Below are positions 34,201 to 47,670 of a stretch of 64,000 bases of DNA, in pieces. The notes beneath the pieces were generated by a model. The model worked only from the letters and a program-made list of their open reading frames with translations. It ran no database searches and was not told where the DNA came from. The stretch lies in assembly GCF_029867415.1 (NCBI RefSeq), contig NC_081185.1, positions 40,308,766-40,372,765 of the forward strand, written 5' to 3'. This DNA comes from Vicia villosa. Lineage: Eukaryota > Streptophyta > Magnoliopsida > Fabales > Fabaceae. Position numbers and translations under genes: made by a program. How positions within the stretch are numbered: the first letter of the stretch is position 1; every line of letters begins with the position of its first letter.

Positions 34201-34303
34201 AGATAATCACAGTATCAAAGATATAACCTCACAATGGTGCTCTCAATTAATGATTAAAATGCAATTGATGTATGATCTTAGGGTCAAAAATTGGGGTATG
34301 ACA
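31224..34303 (-). mobile_element. Solo LTR, 3.08 kb, Ogre-type
   Basis: Flanked by a perfect 5-bp duplication ACCGG (31219-31223 and 34304-34308). On the minus strand it starts TGTCATACCCC and ends CCCCGCTACA. The plus-strand left end shares the AGTCGCCACC...GGGAAAG arrangement of the other Ogre LTRs, supporting minus orientation. No interior is present, so it arose by LTR-LTR recombination. It contains GGAAATCGATTTCC palindrome pairs at 33253-33360 and another near 34033, and a TATA-like CTATTAATAG on the minus strand near 33812. Confidence 0.9.
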
Positions 34304-34728
34304 ACCGGTGTAGGTCGTGCTCTGAAATCGAAGAAGCTTACTTCCCAGTTTATTGGTCCGTACCAAATCTCTGAGAGAGTAGGGGGCGTTGCATATAGAG
34401 TGGCCTTGCCGCCAAACTTGTCGAATTTGCATGATGTGTTCCATGTGTCGCAACTTCGGAAATACATTTCGGATCCATATCACGTGATTCACATGGACGA
34501 TATTCAAGTGCGGGACAATCTTACTATTGAGACTGTACCTGTAAGAATCGAGGATCGTGAAATGAAGCAACTAAGAGGCAAAAAGATTGCATTGGTGAAG
34601 GTAGTATGGCATGGAGTTGCCGAAGAAAGCATGACGTGGGAGTTAGAAAGTAAGATGCAGGAATCTTATCCAGAATTGTTCGCATCACGTAATTTTCGAG
34701 GACGAAAATATTCTAAATGGGGGAGAGT
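34304..34728 (+). pseudogene. T2 integrase C-terminus, chromodomain and PPT
   Basis: Intact frame from GVGRALKSKKL through LSNLHDVFHVSQLRKY and the chromodomain (ALVKVVWHG, MTWELESKM) to the PPT and LTR. It keeps the VQVRDNL arginine that T1 has lost to a stop. It ends at AAATGGGGGAGAGT just before the LTR. The first part of the local ORF (34184-34303) is solo-LTR sequence. Confidence 0.88.
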
Positions 34729-36763
34729 TGTAACACCCCGTTTTGATAATTATGCGATGCGATGTTACGATGTATTTGGTGAAGAATGTGTGTATATGTT
34801 AGCTTTGTACGATGTGTGGGGTAGAAGACCTGTGAGTAATGTAGTTGTGACGTGAAATTAAGGATACGGGTTAGAAATATAATTATATTGGCATTTTGGA
34901 GATTATTAATATTATTGTTATTTTGATAGTATTAATAAAAGATTAACAAATAAATAATTAAAAATAATAATAATAAGGAAGGGTAAGATGGGGTTATCAT
35001 ATTAGGGGTCTAAGGGGTTAAATTGTAATACCAGGGGGAAATAGAAGGGAGATCGTGTTATTTTGTGAAAAGAGGGAACGAAGCAGAGAAAGCGAGAAGA
35101 AGGGAACGATCATAGAAGGAAGAAACTCTATCTCAGTAAAGCTTAAGGAATCAAAACCTAAGGTAAGGGTGGGGTTCTGATTATATAACAAGGGATATAA
35201 TTGTATGTAGATTGAGGATTGCATGTTAGGTTTATGGGTAGACAATTTGTAGGGTTGTTTATATTTATTGGAAATTGTGTGCAATTATTGTGATCTTGAT
35301 GCTTGGTTTGATGTATTTGATGCATTTGATTAATGATGTGGATGATTTACCTTGAAAAATCCATGAAAATGTGATGATTTTCGTGTGGGAGAATAGGGAT
35401 TTTGGGGTTTTGAAGGGGGGAACTCGAAATAGCTTAAAACAGAGGTTTTTTGAAACGGCTACAGCAAGAACCGGTTCCCAGTTTAGGGGAACCGAGTTCC
35501 CAGACTCTTTGTGTCCGAAAAATTGGAATTTTGGGTATGGGAACCGGTTCCCAGTTTGGGGGAACCGGGTTCCACTGAGTTGGAATGGAATTTTTCTTAA
35601 AAACTTCAAAAAGCCATAACTTTTCATCTGTAAGTCCGTTTGGGGCGTCGTTCGAACCGTTAGAAAGATAAAAACATTTTCTATCCTTTGATAATACTTT
35701 CCATAACAGTAGCCTAAAATTTTAAGGGAATGAATCCAAAATTCTTATTGATTTAGTATGTGTTTTGATACAAAGTATTGTTTTGTTTACGAAGATGATG
35801 CGAGAGCCGTGTGGTTGCCTCGTATATGTTGTTTTATGATGATATTGATGTTGATAGCCTTATGTGGCGTTGCGTTGAATACCGTTGATTGGTAGTTGCA
35901 TGAGGATCTTGTGGTATGTGTCTCATACATTGCATTATAGAGGAAGATGGTTTTGTTGTGAAGGATCGACATTCCGAAGTTAGTCATTGCCTTCGTTTGG
36001 CAATACAAAGTTAGCCAATTGCCCACATATGGCATTTGCGAAGATTTTGGTACCACATGCATGATGTTGTGTCAGTAACATTGCATTGCACTTTGATTTG
36101 TTTGATGATGTGATGATGAAACAGTATTATATAACCGATGTGTGTTTTATGATGAATGATGATGATGTTGTGAATGTGTTTGTAATCAATTATGAAGCAT
36201 GACTATAGATTGTTAAACTTAGAATCTAACTTGATGTATCTGTCATATGCTTATAATTATGCCCTTTTTTATATTTTCGTTGATATCTCACCCCTTCTGT
36301 TTGAATGTTACCTATACATGGGTAACGTGCAGGTGATCAGCACTTGGCAAGGTTAGACGTCGTGTCGAGTCGGTGTCATGCTCTGATACGTAACACCGGG
36401 GAGGGATGAACGTTTATTTGTTTTGATTGTTGCATTATTTTTTTATGTAGAAGATTTTGAGAGTAGTGTAACTCTTTTTTGTTTGAATGATCATTAAAAC
36501 TTTGACGAGTAAAAATGTTATTGAATCGTTATGTTTTACTTTCCGCTGCAATAATAAAGAAGTTGATGTTTTGAAGGATTATAATAATGATGTTGTCGGT
36601 TCATCCAAAGTGTGTTATGTATCCATGTTTTATGAACTTGAGCATATGTGTTTTTAAGGTTGATGACGAAGTAGCATCCTATTCTTGATGTGTTGTATTG
36701 AAATTTTGAGTTACTCTGATTTATTTTATTTATTAAAATATCGATGGGGAATAGGGTGTTACA
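34729..36763 (+). repeat. T2 3' LTR (Tekay)
   Basis: 2035 bp, TGTAACACCCCG to AGGGTGTTACA. It belongs to a different subfamily from the T1 LTR but shares GGTACCACATGCAT (near 36050), a GTTACC...GGTAACGTGCA block near 36306 and the CATAACTTTTCATCTGTA block at 35615. The right target flank is ACTGG. It carries GGGAACCGGTTCCC palindrome pairs at 35468-35573. Confidence 0.88.
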
Positions 36764-37080
36764 ACTGGGGCAAATGTATCATTATAGTCAATACCTTCCT
36801 GTTGACTATATCCTTGTGCAACCAGTAGTGCTTTGTTTCTGACGACTTCACCTTGCTCATTTAGTTTGTTTCTGAACACCCATTTTGTTCCAATGATATT
36901 GAATCCTTCAAGCCTTGGAACTAGATCCCATACATCATTTTTGGTAAATTGATTTAGTTCTTCTTGCATAGAAATAATCCAATCTGTATCTTGAAGAGCT
37001 TCATCAATTGATGTTGGCTCAATCATAGAAACTAATCCAAATAGTGAGTTTTCGTTGTTTTTGAGAAATGATCTTGTTCT
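36764..37080 (-). pseudogene. Copia reverse transcriptase N-terminus
   Basis: Residues EPTSIDEALQDTDWI, VWDLVPR, GTKWVFRNKLNEQG and VAQGYSQQEGIDYNDTFAPV are classic Ty1-copia RT starts. The catalytic YVDD region lies beyond the T2 insertion and is absent here. Confidence 0.9.
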
Positions 37081-37592
37081 GATGGGTTCATCTTTATTTC
37101 CAAGAATAACATCTTGTGGATGATGTGTAGTGAGTCTAAAAAATCTTCAGAGAGAGGGTTCTTTAGAAATTCTCAAGTTCTCCATAGTTGTGATTGGAGG
37201 AACTTCTGATGCATTTTCAGCTTCTGAATCTTTAGATTCTGTGACATGTACTTTCATATCAGCAAAATTTTCAAATTGCTCTAGCTTTTGATGGCCAATC
37301 TTATCATCAAATCTGATATTAATTGATTCTTCAACAACCAAGGTTTCTGTATTATATACTCTATAGCCTTTATAGCCTTTCTGTATTATATACTTCTAAC
37401 CTTTATGATTTTAAGCTCTTTTTCATTTTGAACTTGGTTACAAAAGTCAAAGAACATAGTATGTGACTCATCTTTGTGTTTTAAGAATTTGACCCATGTC
37501 CGTCTACTGTAGTCATCAACAATAACCAATCCGTACTTCTTGCCTCTGATTGATGCAGTTTTAACTAGACCAAATAAATAAACATGCATAAG
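37081..37592 (-). pseudogene. Copia integrase remnant with core deletion
   Basis: KKYGLVIVDDYSRRTWVKFL (37386-37589) is the start of the integrase core. It passes almost directly into the integrase-RT linker (VVEESINIRFDD, 37147-37341), so most of the core, including the later catalytic residues, is deleted. A 17-bp direct repeat TTTCTGTATTATATACT occurs at 37344-37360 and 37378-37394, beside the junction. Confidence 0.8.
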
Positions 37593-38212
37593 TTCTAATG
37601 GTCTGGAGGAGGAAACAAAATTTTTAGATTTAAAAGATTTTTTTGAAAACTTTCTCTTCTGACATGCTCACAAAGGGCATCTGAGTTGAACTTCAGATTT
37701 TGGAGACCTCTTACCAAATTGAGTTTGTTGAGTTGAGATAATCTCCTCAAGCTAACATGTCCCAATCTTCTGTGCCAAACCCATTGCTCATCATTAACAG
37801 ACAGAAGACAAGTTACTTTCTGAGTTTTAAGTTCAGAAAGATCAATTTTATAAATGTTGTTCTTTCTCTTACTAGTAAAAAGGATTAGTCCGTCTTTCTG
37901 ACTAACAACCTTATAAGACTCTTGATTAAAGAATATGTCATAGCCGTTGTCACTTAATTTACTTATAGACAACAGGTTATGAGCTAATCCTTTTACTAGT
38001 AAAACATTATTTATAGAGGGAGAGTTACCGTTACCGATAGTTCCTGAACCAATAATCTTTCCTTTTTGGTTCCATCCAAATATAACGTCTCCGCCAGATT
38101 TAAATTCCAAGCTTTGGAACATAGACTTTCTTCCTGTCATGTGACACAAGCATCCAGAGTCCAGGTACCATGACTGGTGTTTTAACTTCACTGCTAAGGA
38201 CATCTGCAACAT
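37593..38212 (-). pseudogene. Copia protease and pre-integrase domain
   Basis: WYLDSGCLCHMTG carries the copia protease D-S-G triad. Further on are GLAHNLLSISKLSDNGYDI and the pre-integrase zinc module WHRRLGHVSLRRL. It is frameshifted from the gag part upstream. Confidence 0.88.
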
Positions 38213-39510
38213 AAATTATTTTCTCCTTAGGTACCCATATCTTTTTGGGTCCTTTGGTGTTGGTGTGCCTAAATTTCTGTTTGAATTTAGGTCTAGCATG
38301 AGAATTATCAGAATAGGATGTATATTTGATGTCATGAGTGTGTCCAAAATTAAATTGTGTGGGCAAGGGTTTATATGTGATTTTAATTTCATCAACCGGT
38401 TTAGGTTGATATGGTTCCTTTCCCTTAGGTGTCTCATAGCCAATTCCAGTTCTATTGTTTCTACTTACACGATAAATCATAGAAGCTATCTTGCTTCTGT
38501 TTATACTTTTAGCTAGAAATTTTTGAAAACCAACATCATATTCTTTCAAAATATCTTTAGAACTTGAAGCATTATCTGACTTAGAAATCTTTTGAATTTT
38601 CAATTCCTCTATAAGGTTCATATTGTTTTCTTTAAGATCAGAATTATCTATTTTAAGTTTCTATGTTTCAACTACAAGATTGTTTTTAAGTTTCTTGTAT
38701 TTGATTCTTAATTTACTATGATTTTCCAGAAGTTTTGACAAACTTTCTGCATGCTCATCTCTAGTAATTTCAGAAAATACCTCGTTAGTTTCTGTTTTTG
38801 AGCCGAGTCATCTTCTATGGTGGCCATGAATGCTATGTTGGCGTGTTCATCTTCTAAGTTGGATTCTTCTTCAGAAGATTCTGAATCATCCCACGTGGCC
38901 ATCAGACTTTTCTTCTTTTCGAATATTTTCTTTAGCCTTTCTCTTAGCAGTTTGGGACATTCATTCTTGAAGAGTCATGGTTCTTTACATTCCTAGCATA
39001 CAACACCTTTTCTGCTAGTCTTCTTGTATCCAGATGATTCTCCTTTATAATTTGGTCTTCTGAAGTTTTAGAGCTTCCTTTTGCTTATGCTTCCAGAGTT
39101 GGTTGACTCTTTTGGAGAGAAGAGATAACTCATCTTCTTCTTCCGATCTGGATTCACTCGAGCATTCTTCTTTAGCCTGCAAAGCGTTAGTTTCAAATTT
39201 TTTAATTGATTTAAGAGTGATAGTCTTACCTTTCTTTTGAGGCTCATTTCCATTAATTCGATCTCATGACTTCTTAATGCGCTAATGAGTTCTTTAAGGG
39301 ATATGTCATTGAGATTCTTATCGACTTTGAACGCAATAACCATTGGTCCCCATCTTCTTGGTAGACTTCTAATTATTTTCTTGACATGATCTGCCTTTGT
39401 GTATCCTTTGTTCAGAACTCTCAAGCCAGCAGTCAGAGTCTGAAATCTTGAGAACATGGCTTCAATGGACTCGTCATCTTCCATTTTGAAGGCTTCATAC
39501 TTCTGGATGA
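38213..39510 (-). pseudogene. Copia gag, truncated
   Basis: Fragments in several frames: MEDDESIEAMFSRFQTL with LPRRWGPMV (39068-39484), a zinc-knuckle region near 38990 (NECPKLLRERLKKI) and an acidic ATWDDSESSEEES segment (38708-38902). The N-terminal gag half is missing because LTR B1 starts at 39511. Confidence 0.82.
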
Positions 39511-42500
39511 TGTCATACCCTAATTTTGACCCCCCTGAGATGTCATACCTTCAGACTTTTCATCAAAATTCAAAGCAGATCCCCAGAGCAGTCACTTGTT
39601 CATCTGGTACTTAATCGAGGATGTTCAAGAACAAAAGAGCTCAGGCAATGGATCAATCAATAAAAGGATTAGTATCCAATACAATCATAGGACTCAAAAA
39701 GCTTCATTCTGTTCACCTATGATTGATTAGATACCAATCATCTGGGCTCAGGTTTGCTTAATTCACCACTCTAGAGTTTTGAGCCCATCTAGGACTATAA
39801 TCAGGGACCACATTTGGGATACCCAAAAAAGCTCCAGGACATCTATCAAATGGTTAAAATATCTTCAATTGGCTCATATGGCAATATCCATTGGGCACTT
39901 CACTTCAATTCAAGATCCCCAGTCATCAATTTCATTTGGTCGACAATTAGGGTTTTTGACCTAATTCACCTGGACAGTTGACTTTTAATCAGGACATGGA
40001 TCCAAAACTCAAAACATGGCTCAAGAACTTCTATTACCTCAATATAATCCATTCACATCACTCATTTAAGGAGAAGAACTTGATTCATCACAAAAGTCCA
40101 AAATTTCACTTCATCTGGAAAAAGTCAACTATACAAGATCACCTTTGACTTTTAGGATTTTTTATCAAACTATGGCTTTTAAGGATCAATATCATCAATA
40201 TATGATTATTGAAGTCATTTGACCAAAGAAAATCAAGAAAATTCTTCAAGAATCAAAAAGTCAACAAAACTCAAACTAAGTGCATTTTGACCTAGTTCAT
40301 GGATCTCAAAATTTCACCAACACAACTCAAAAAACTTCCAACATGAAACTTGTAGATCTCATCAAATAAAACAAGTTCTCACAAAGGAACTTTCTTTAAG
40401 AGATCTGGACTTTGGAAGTTATAGGTCATGAAAAACTTAGAAAAATTCTAAGTATTTTGACCTAGTTTTCTTCAAACTTTGGGTCTGTTTTACACAGTTT
40501 TCCCAAATGATTTTGGAAAAACTCCAAACTAATGAATTGAATTACATGTTAAGGGCTTTCCAAATTGTGCTCAACCTTCTCCAAATTAATTTTGAGCTAG
40601 GAGTTATGCTTGTTCAAAGTTGGCCTCATGAAGTAAAATTATAGGTCATGTACAATTTGAAACTTTGCAATTTTGTGCAAATGGCTTCACTAAATGATGC
40701 TATACGACCCATGATACATCTGCAAGCATACCATGCATCCATTTCTACCATGGCATAAGGATTGAAGAAGATTCCAAAAAACAAGAACATGTGATTATGT
40801 AATAATTACTTTTGAGAATTTATGATAAGTAATGATTCATCAATTGGAATCTTCTCCTAAGCCAATAGAAAGCTTCTACACATTGGAAATGTTCCCCAAG
40901 ATCAGATGGAATCAATGGATAGGGAGCTAGCTCGGTTTGGCCATCATTGCATTTTGGAGATTCTTTGAATTTCTTCATGGCCAAGAAACCAAAACTCTCT
41001 CATTAAGCAAGCTCACTCCCTCAATCTGTACAAAACTCTTTGCCTATAAATACAAGTTCCATCCTTCATATTAATCACACCAAAGCAACTACCATTCTTG
41101 CTTTCTCCTTCTTCCTTTCACACTTAGGATTTTCAAAGGTTCTTTGGCAAGAAGTCTCGGGTTATTCAAACCAGAGCTTTTCCTTTGAAACTAAGTGTTC
41201 TAACCTTTCAAGGGAGTCCATTAGAAGTGATCCAAGCACCTGGAACACTTCTGTAAGTGCAAGAACTCCATCTTCACTCTCAACTTGGAGCAAAGTCAGT
41301 TGGAGGTCCATAGAGCAATTCAGAAGGTGTCAGGCGAGCCTAAGCATCCAAACAAGTTCCTTAGGGTGTGGTGAAGCTATCCAGATGGTCGCAGCTCATC
41401 TGTAAGCTCAGAATCACTAACCTCCATGATCACTTGAAGCTCAAAAGGAAGGTATCGAATAGGGAACTTCTGAGGTATTCAAGTCACAATAAGCATTCAG
41501 ATAGCTTCGTTGAGTCCCCAGGAAGCTTTTAGGATCATCCATACAAGCTCAGGAGCTCTCTATCAGTCTCACGACCTTCACTTTCAGAGGTAAGTTTCTC
41601 AAATCCATCTCTTTAATTCGTGTACTCTTTTTGATATATCTCGATACCAGTTTGTTCAGCATCATCAGAGGATTAAAAACCCTCTATCATCATTCATTTA
41701 TTCATCTTGTTGATCATTTAATTTTAAAATTAGGATTCATATGTTCTTCGTGTTTTCTCAAAAAATTAGATAGTTGTAGTCAATATAAATAAATATTAGT
41801 TGCATATCTGGATTCGTGAGGAAATTTAGAGCAAAATTCATGTTTACATCATCACGTTTGGTTGAGAAATGAGCAAGTTCATAAATTCAAAAAAATGGAA
41901 AGCTTGAGGTTGAAGATGAAGATAGTGGGTGGCGCCATTTTTGAATTCTTAGGGGAAAGTTTAAAATAAAATTAACTGAAAGCGTGTTTTGAACGACTAA
42001 AACATTCAGCTCACTTGGTTACATGCGCTTCCACTCTCTCTTGCCACAAGGTCTGGGGTTCGATCCCCCCCTCAGACCTTTTGTTTTTATTTTTCATTTT
42101 AACACGCGTGTTTCACATATAACCAAATGGAGTCCCTCTTTAGTCACACTGAGCGTGTAGCTCAATTGGCTTTGTTTTGTGTTGGTGATTGCAAGGGCGT
42201 GGGTTCAAGCCTTGGTGGAGACAAATCCTTATTTTTTATCACTTCTCTCACTTATTTTCTTCATAACTTCAACCAATTAATTCACCCTTCAAATTAAATC
42301 ATTTTTGCTTGATTTTTCACACACTTGTTATTTGATATACTTATTTTATAGATAATCAAGAAATTACAAAAAAAAAATTATTTTGATATATTTTAATTAG
42401 GTTAAAAATCATATGTTTTAAGCATGTTTTAAATACTTTAAAATATAGTTTTCACTTAATTTCAAAACCTAATCACTTGTACATACTTTTGTGTTAAAAC

Positions 42501-43443
42501 CCTAATAATTTAGGTCTTAATTAGGTGTAGGCTTTGCCTCTATCATAATTAAGTTGGTTTTTATCAATCCTCAAAAACTGTTTTTAATCTCCGATCAAAC
42601 AGACGATCCAGGTTTTTCACACAACAAAACTCTGTATCTTTCATTTGTTTTTCATAAACAGTAAACAAATCTTTGGGCCTCTAATAGAGTGTAAGTCCCA
42701 ACACCTTTTTCTTTTCTTAGTTTGTTTTCAAAAACTGTATTTACAAAATCTTCTTTCTGTTTTCAAAACATTCTTCTGGTATTTGAAGGGCATTATTCCC
42801 GGTGAAACTCTTCAGATACCTATGTGACCTATGTCCATCTTCACTTCTTCTGTTTTCAAAAACCTTTAGCTGTTTATAATAAATACTCAACTGTTATCAA
42901 TAATCAACTGCTGGTAAGGCTTTGTACAAATATCTTCAAAGGCCTCCACTCCATCCAGGTTAGGCTTTATAGCTTTCAATTTACAGTCTTTATTTAAATT
43001 ACTGTCAAATATAAACTGTTTATATATTGTTTAGGACTACGTCTGAGTGTAAACCTTAGGACAGTTAAACTATATATATATTATAGGAATATGGCCTAGG
43101 ATTGAGAATGTCTTCCCGGTGAAGGCTCTTTCCTAATTAGAGATCTGTAGTTCAAACCCTCAAGATGAATTATTCCCGGTGAAACATCTTGAAAAAGCCT
43201 TAGAACCCAAAATAGGATACACCCACCCAAGAGGAATTATTCCCGGTGAAACCTCTTACCATTTGCTTAGAGCCAAAATAAGTTCAAAACCACATAGATT
43301 TCTCTTGTGCTATAACAAGGACCCTCGATTAGCCTCCTTTTGGGCTTTGTACAAGGACCCACAGGCTTCTTAAAAGCATTCCTAGCCTCCTCTTGGGCTT
43401 TGTACAAGGACCCACAGGCTTCTTAAAAGCATTCCCAGCTTCC
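39511..43443 (+). repeat. LTR B1: 5' two thirds of the LTR A family
   Basis: Begins TGTCATACCC and parallels LTR A through U3, TATA (near 41044), two tRNA-like units (42007-42067 and 42158-42211) and type I hairpins (42778-42820 and 43160-43192). It stops at 43440-43443 inside the hairpin zone, where B2 starts at a TTCC microhomology. Confidence 0.85.
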
Positions 43444-46400
43444 AAATTGTGCTTAATCTCTTCCAAATTCATTTTGAGCTTAGCTCGGTTTGGCCATCAT
43501 TGCATTTTGGATACTCTTTGAATTTCTTCATGGCCAAGAAACCAAAACTCCCTCACTAAGCAAGCTCACTCCCTCAATCTGTACAGAACTCTTTGCCTAT
43601 AAATATAAGTGCTCTCCTTCATATTAATCACACCAAAGCAACCATATTTCTTGCTTTCTTCTTCTTCCTTTCATACTTAGCATTTTCAAAGGTTCTTTGG
43701 CAAGAAGACTCGGGTTTTTCAAACCAGAGCTCTTCCTTTAAAACTAAGTGTTCTAATCTTTCAAAGAGGTCCATTAGAGGTGATCCAAATATCTGGAACA
43801 CTTCTTCAAGTGCAAGAACACCATCTTCACTTTCAATTTGGAGCAAAGTCATTGGAGGTCTGTAGCACGATTCAAGAGGAGTCAGGCAAGTCCAAGCATC
43901 CAAACACGTTCCTGAGGGTGTGGTGAAGCTATCCAGATGGTCGCAGCTCATCTGTAACTGCAGATTCATCAACCTTAATGTTCACTTGAAGTCCAAATTG
44001 AAGGGATCGAGTTGAACGATTCTAAGGGGTTCAAGTCAAAATAAGCATTCAGCTAGCATCACTGAGTCCCTAGGAAGCTTTTAGGATCATTCATACAAGC
44101 CCAGGTGTTCTCTATCATCCTCATGATCTCCACTTTCAGAGGTATTTTTTCAAACTCCAACACTCTAATTTAAGTACTCTTTACAATATATCTCGATACT
44201 AGTTTGTTCAGCATCATCAGAGGATTAAAAACCCTCTATCATCATCCATTTATCTTTCTGTATAGTCATTTAATTTGAATTTCAAATTTTAGGGTTCTTC
44301 ACATTTTTCAGTTAATTCATTAGATGTAGTTAATATAAATCTGTGTTAGTTACATATTTGAGTTCCTAAGGAAATTTAGAGTGAAATCCATGTTTACATC
44401 ACCCTGTTTGGTTGAGAATTGAGCAAGTTAGCAAATTCAAAATCTTCAAGCTTGAGGTTGAAGACGACCATGGCTGTGGCGCGCAAAATTCAAATCCAAG
44501 GGTAGAGTTTATTTTATTTTGAATGGTATGCGTTTTATAAACGAATTCATCGTTTGCCCTAGTGGTCTCACATGCGCTCTTAGTCTCCTCATGCCTCTAA
44601 TCTGGGGTTCGAATCCCCCTTGCCCCAGACTTTTTGATCCTTTTATTTTTCAAAGATTTCCAACTTGTTTTAAAACAAAACCAACTACGCGCGTGTTATA
44701 ATCACCAACTGGAGTTTGGCCCAGTGGTGTTATTTTGAGTGTGTGACTATGAGGGCATGGGTTCAAACCCTCCAAGGGCCAAAACTATTTTTTTTACACT
44801 CATTTTCTCTCATTTTTTTCACCAGCTTCACACAATTATTTAACCTATCAAATTAATTCATTTTCACTTCATTTTTCACACACTTATCAATTAATATATA
44901 TATTTTATGAATAGTCAAAAAATCACAAAAAATATTATTTATTTCATGTATTTTTATTAGGTTAAAAATGGTGTGTTTTTAAGTATTTTAAAAAAAATAT
45001 TTTAATACATGTTTTCCTTGAATTTTCAAAACCTAATCTCTCATAAATATTTTAGTGATAAAACCCTAATCATTTAGGTCTTAATAAGGTATAGACTTTG
45101 TCTTTACCCTAATTAAGTTGACTTTTGTCAAAATTCAAAACTGTTTTCCAACTTCAAATTAAACAGACGACCAAGGTTCTCAGACAACGGAACTTTACAT
45201 CTTTTCATTTCTTTTCAACTATTTTTATAAACAGTAAACAAATCTTTTGGGCCTCTAATAGAGTGTAAGTCCCAACACCTTTTTATTTTCTTAGTTTTGT
45301 TTTCAAAAACTGTATTTACAAAATCTTCTTTCTGTTTTCAAAACATTCTTCTGGTATTTGAAGGGCATTATTCCCGGTGAAACTCTTCAGATACCTATGT
45401 GACCTTTGTCCATCTTCACTTCTTCTGTTTTCAAAAACCTTTAACTGTTTATAATAAATATTCAACTGTTATCAATAAACAACAAAATTGTTGGTGATGC
45501 TTTGTACATACATCTTCAAAGGCCTCCACTCCATCCAAGTTAGGCTTTATAGCTTCCAATTTACAGTCTTTATTTAAATTAATGTCAAATATAAACTGTT
45601 TATGTATTGTTTAGAACTACGTCTGAGTGTAAACCTTAGGACAATTGAACCATATATATATTATAGGAATATGGCCTAGGATTGAGAATGTCTTCCCGGT
45701 GAAGGCTCTTTCCTAATTAGAGATCTGTAGTTCAAACCCTCAAGATGAATTTTTCCCGGTGAAACATCTTGAAAAAGCCTTAGAACCCAAACTAGGATAC
45801 ATCCACCCAAGAGGAATTATTCCCGGTGAAACCTCTTACCCATTTGCTTAGAGCCAAAATAAGTTCAAAAACCACATAGCTTTCTCTTGTGCTATAACAA
45901 GGACCCTCGATGACCCTCGATTAGCCTCCTCTTGGGCTTTGTACAAGGACCCACAGGCTTCTTAAAAGCATTCCCAGCTTCCTCTTGAGTTTGTATACAA
46001 GGACCTATCAGGTTTTTTATAAACATAGGAACAGATCTTTAGTCACCTTTTAGCCTATCCTGGTGAGTTTCTTCCTTTTTCAAACCAGACTTAAAACAAG
46101 CTAAGAATGTCTCAATCTCACATTGGGCACACCTTTTGGAATGAGAGACATGGACAGTCTCTGTCACCCTTATCTTCATTAATCTCCCTTAGCAGAGTCT
46201 AGGATCCATAGTTATCTATCCTCAATCAGAGTCAGCCTTAATCTTGGGCTTTAAACAAGAAGTCTCAATTAGATAATCTTTCTGCTATCATTCATAAAAT
46301 CCCTGGAAAGGGTTAGCTTCCAAAAAAATTAGTCTTTTAATAGATAATTTCACCAGCTGAGTCAAATCCCCCTGGAAAGGGTTAGCCTCCAAAAATTAAA

Positions 46401-47670
46401 CTTTCAAAAGATAATTTCTCCAGCAAAATAAAACCCCGGGAAAGGGTTAGCCTACAAAAATTCATTCTTTCAAAAGACAGTCTCGCCAGTCTCAGTCAGT
46501 AAAAGACATATTCCTCAATAAAGAGTCAGCCACAATTCTGGGCTTTGTACAGAGCACCAAATAAAAATCCATCAAATAAACACTCTCCAATTAGAGTCAG
46601 CCTCAATTCTGGGCTTTGTACAGAACACAAAACTCCCCAGTTTAAATTAATCCCAGTGGAGTCATCTCCCAAAGTCAATAAAAAGCAATCAAAAAGCCTC
46701 AAGCTTGGGCCTCATACAAGCCAGCTCAAAATCAAATCTTTCAAACAGTAGATAGACATAGCTTATCTTTATAGGAAGATATTTCTCCTATCTCACCATA
46801 AACAATCACTTAAAACAAAATAATCATTTCAAACAAACAATCATTTCAAACATTCTCCCATTTAGGACTCATGAAAGACATTATCTGGCACACAACCCAG
46901 ACTTGTACAACTTTCCCTAATTTGGTCGAGAATCTTTCATTCAAGAGGCATGTGGTCGTCATACTTGATCAACCACGTAGGCTCCCTCTCTTAATGAAAC
47001 AATTTTAGCTTTTCTGTCACTTTAAAAATGTTTGTGGTGGAATAGTAGAAACACCTCTCTGATAAGATGATTTCATGTCTCTTTACTGTAAACAGAGATT
47101 TAATTCAAGCTTCAACCTTGAGCTTCAAGCAAGGCACCAAAAAAAATCATTAATTTCCCTAATTAGTTCTCCGAACTACAAAAAGCTCTGACTTCCATTA
47201 GGGATATGTAGGCATGAGGTTTACAAGGAATCTCAGCGAGCTAATAAAAAACCAAAAATAGTCTGTCTGTCTGTCTTCTTTTTAAATCAATTTAATTCCT
47301 TCTCCTAACACAAAGGAGAAACTTTCCCAATAATAAGCAACAAACACAAACACATAGACACAGAGAAGGTTCCCGTAGAGTACTACGGATATAAAGGGTG
47401 CTTAAACTCTTCCCTATGTATAACCGACCTCCCGGACTCCAGAATTTCTAGTCTAGGTGAAACCCCACACTTAGCAAACTCCTAGGGTTTATTTGAGATC
47501 TTTTTCCCCTCTCCTACTCGTAGGATAATTAAAACGTTCGTGTGATATCGTAGGAAGAACTGAAACAAAATTCATCCTGCCCGGGCGCATTGTCCTTCCA
47601 AATTTCGCGTGAAGGGTCTAGCGTGCCGTCCTCCCATGTGAAACGGGGAGGTAAAGAAAACGACACCACA
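43444..47670 (+). repeat. LTR B2: 3' two thirds of the LTR A family
   Basis: Starts in sequence equivalent to 40562 in B1, has an internal deletion of about 0.3 kb (joining AGCT motifs near 43480), and then runs to the family terminus ACACCACA at 47670. It holds its own TATA, tRNA-like units (44555-44616 and 44717-44770) and hairpin series. B1 plus B2 therefore repeats about 2.5 kb of LTR. Confidence 0.85.

Larger units (their letters stand above)
36764..39510 (-). mobile_element. SIRE-like Ty1-copia remnant
   Basis: Minus-strand order gag, protease, pre-integrase, integrase start, then the RT N-terminus, with frameshifts and deletions. It is cut by T2 within the RT motif (DTFAPV) and by LTR B1 upstream in gag. 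SIRE/Maximus affinity is inferred from the gag C-terminal stretch (ATWDDSESSEEES) and the LTR remnant. Confidence 0.82.
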
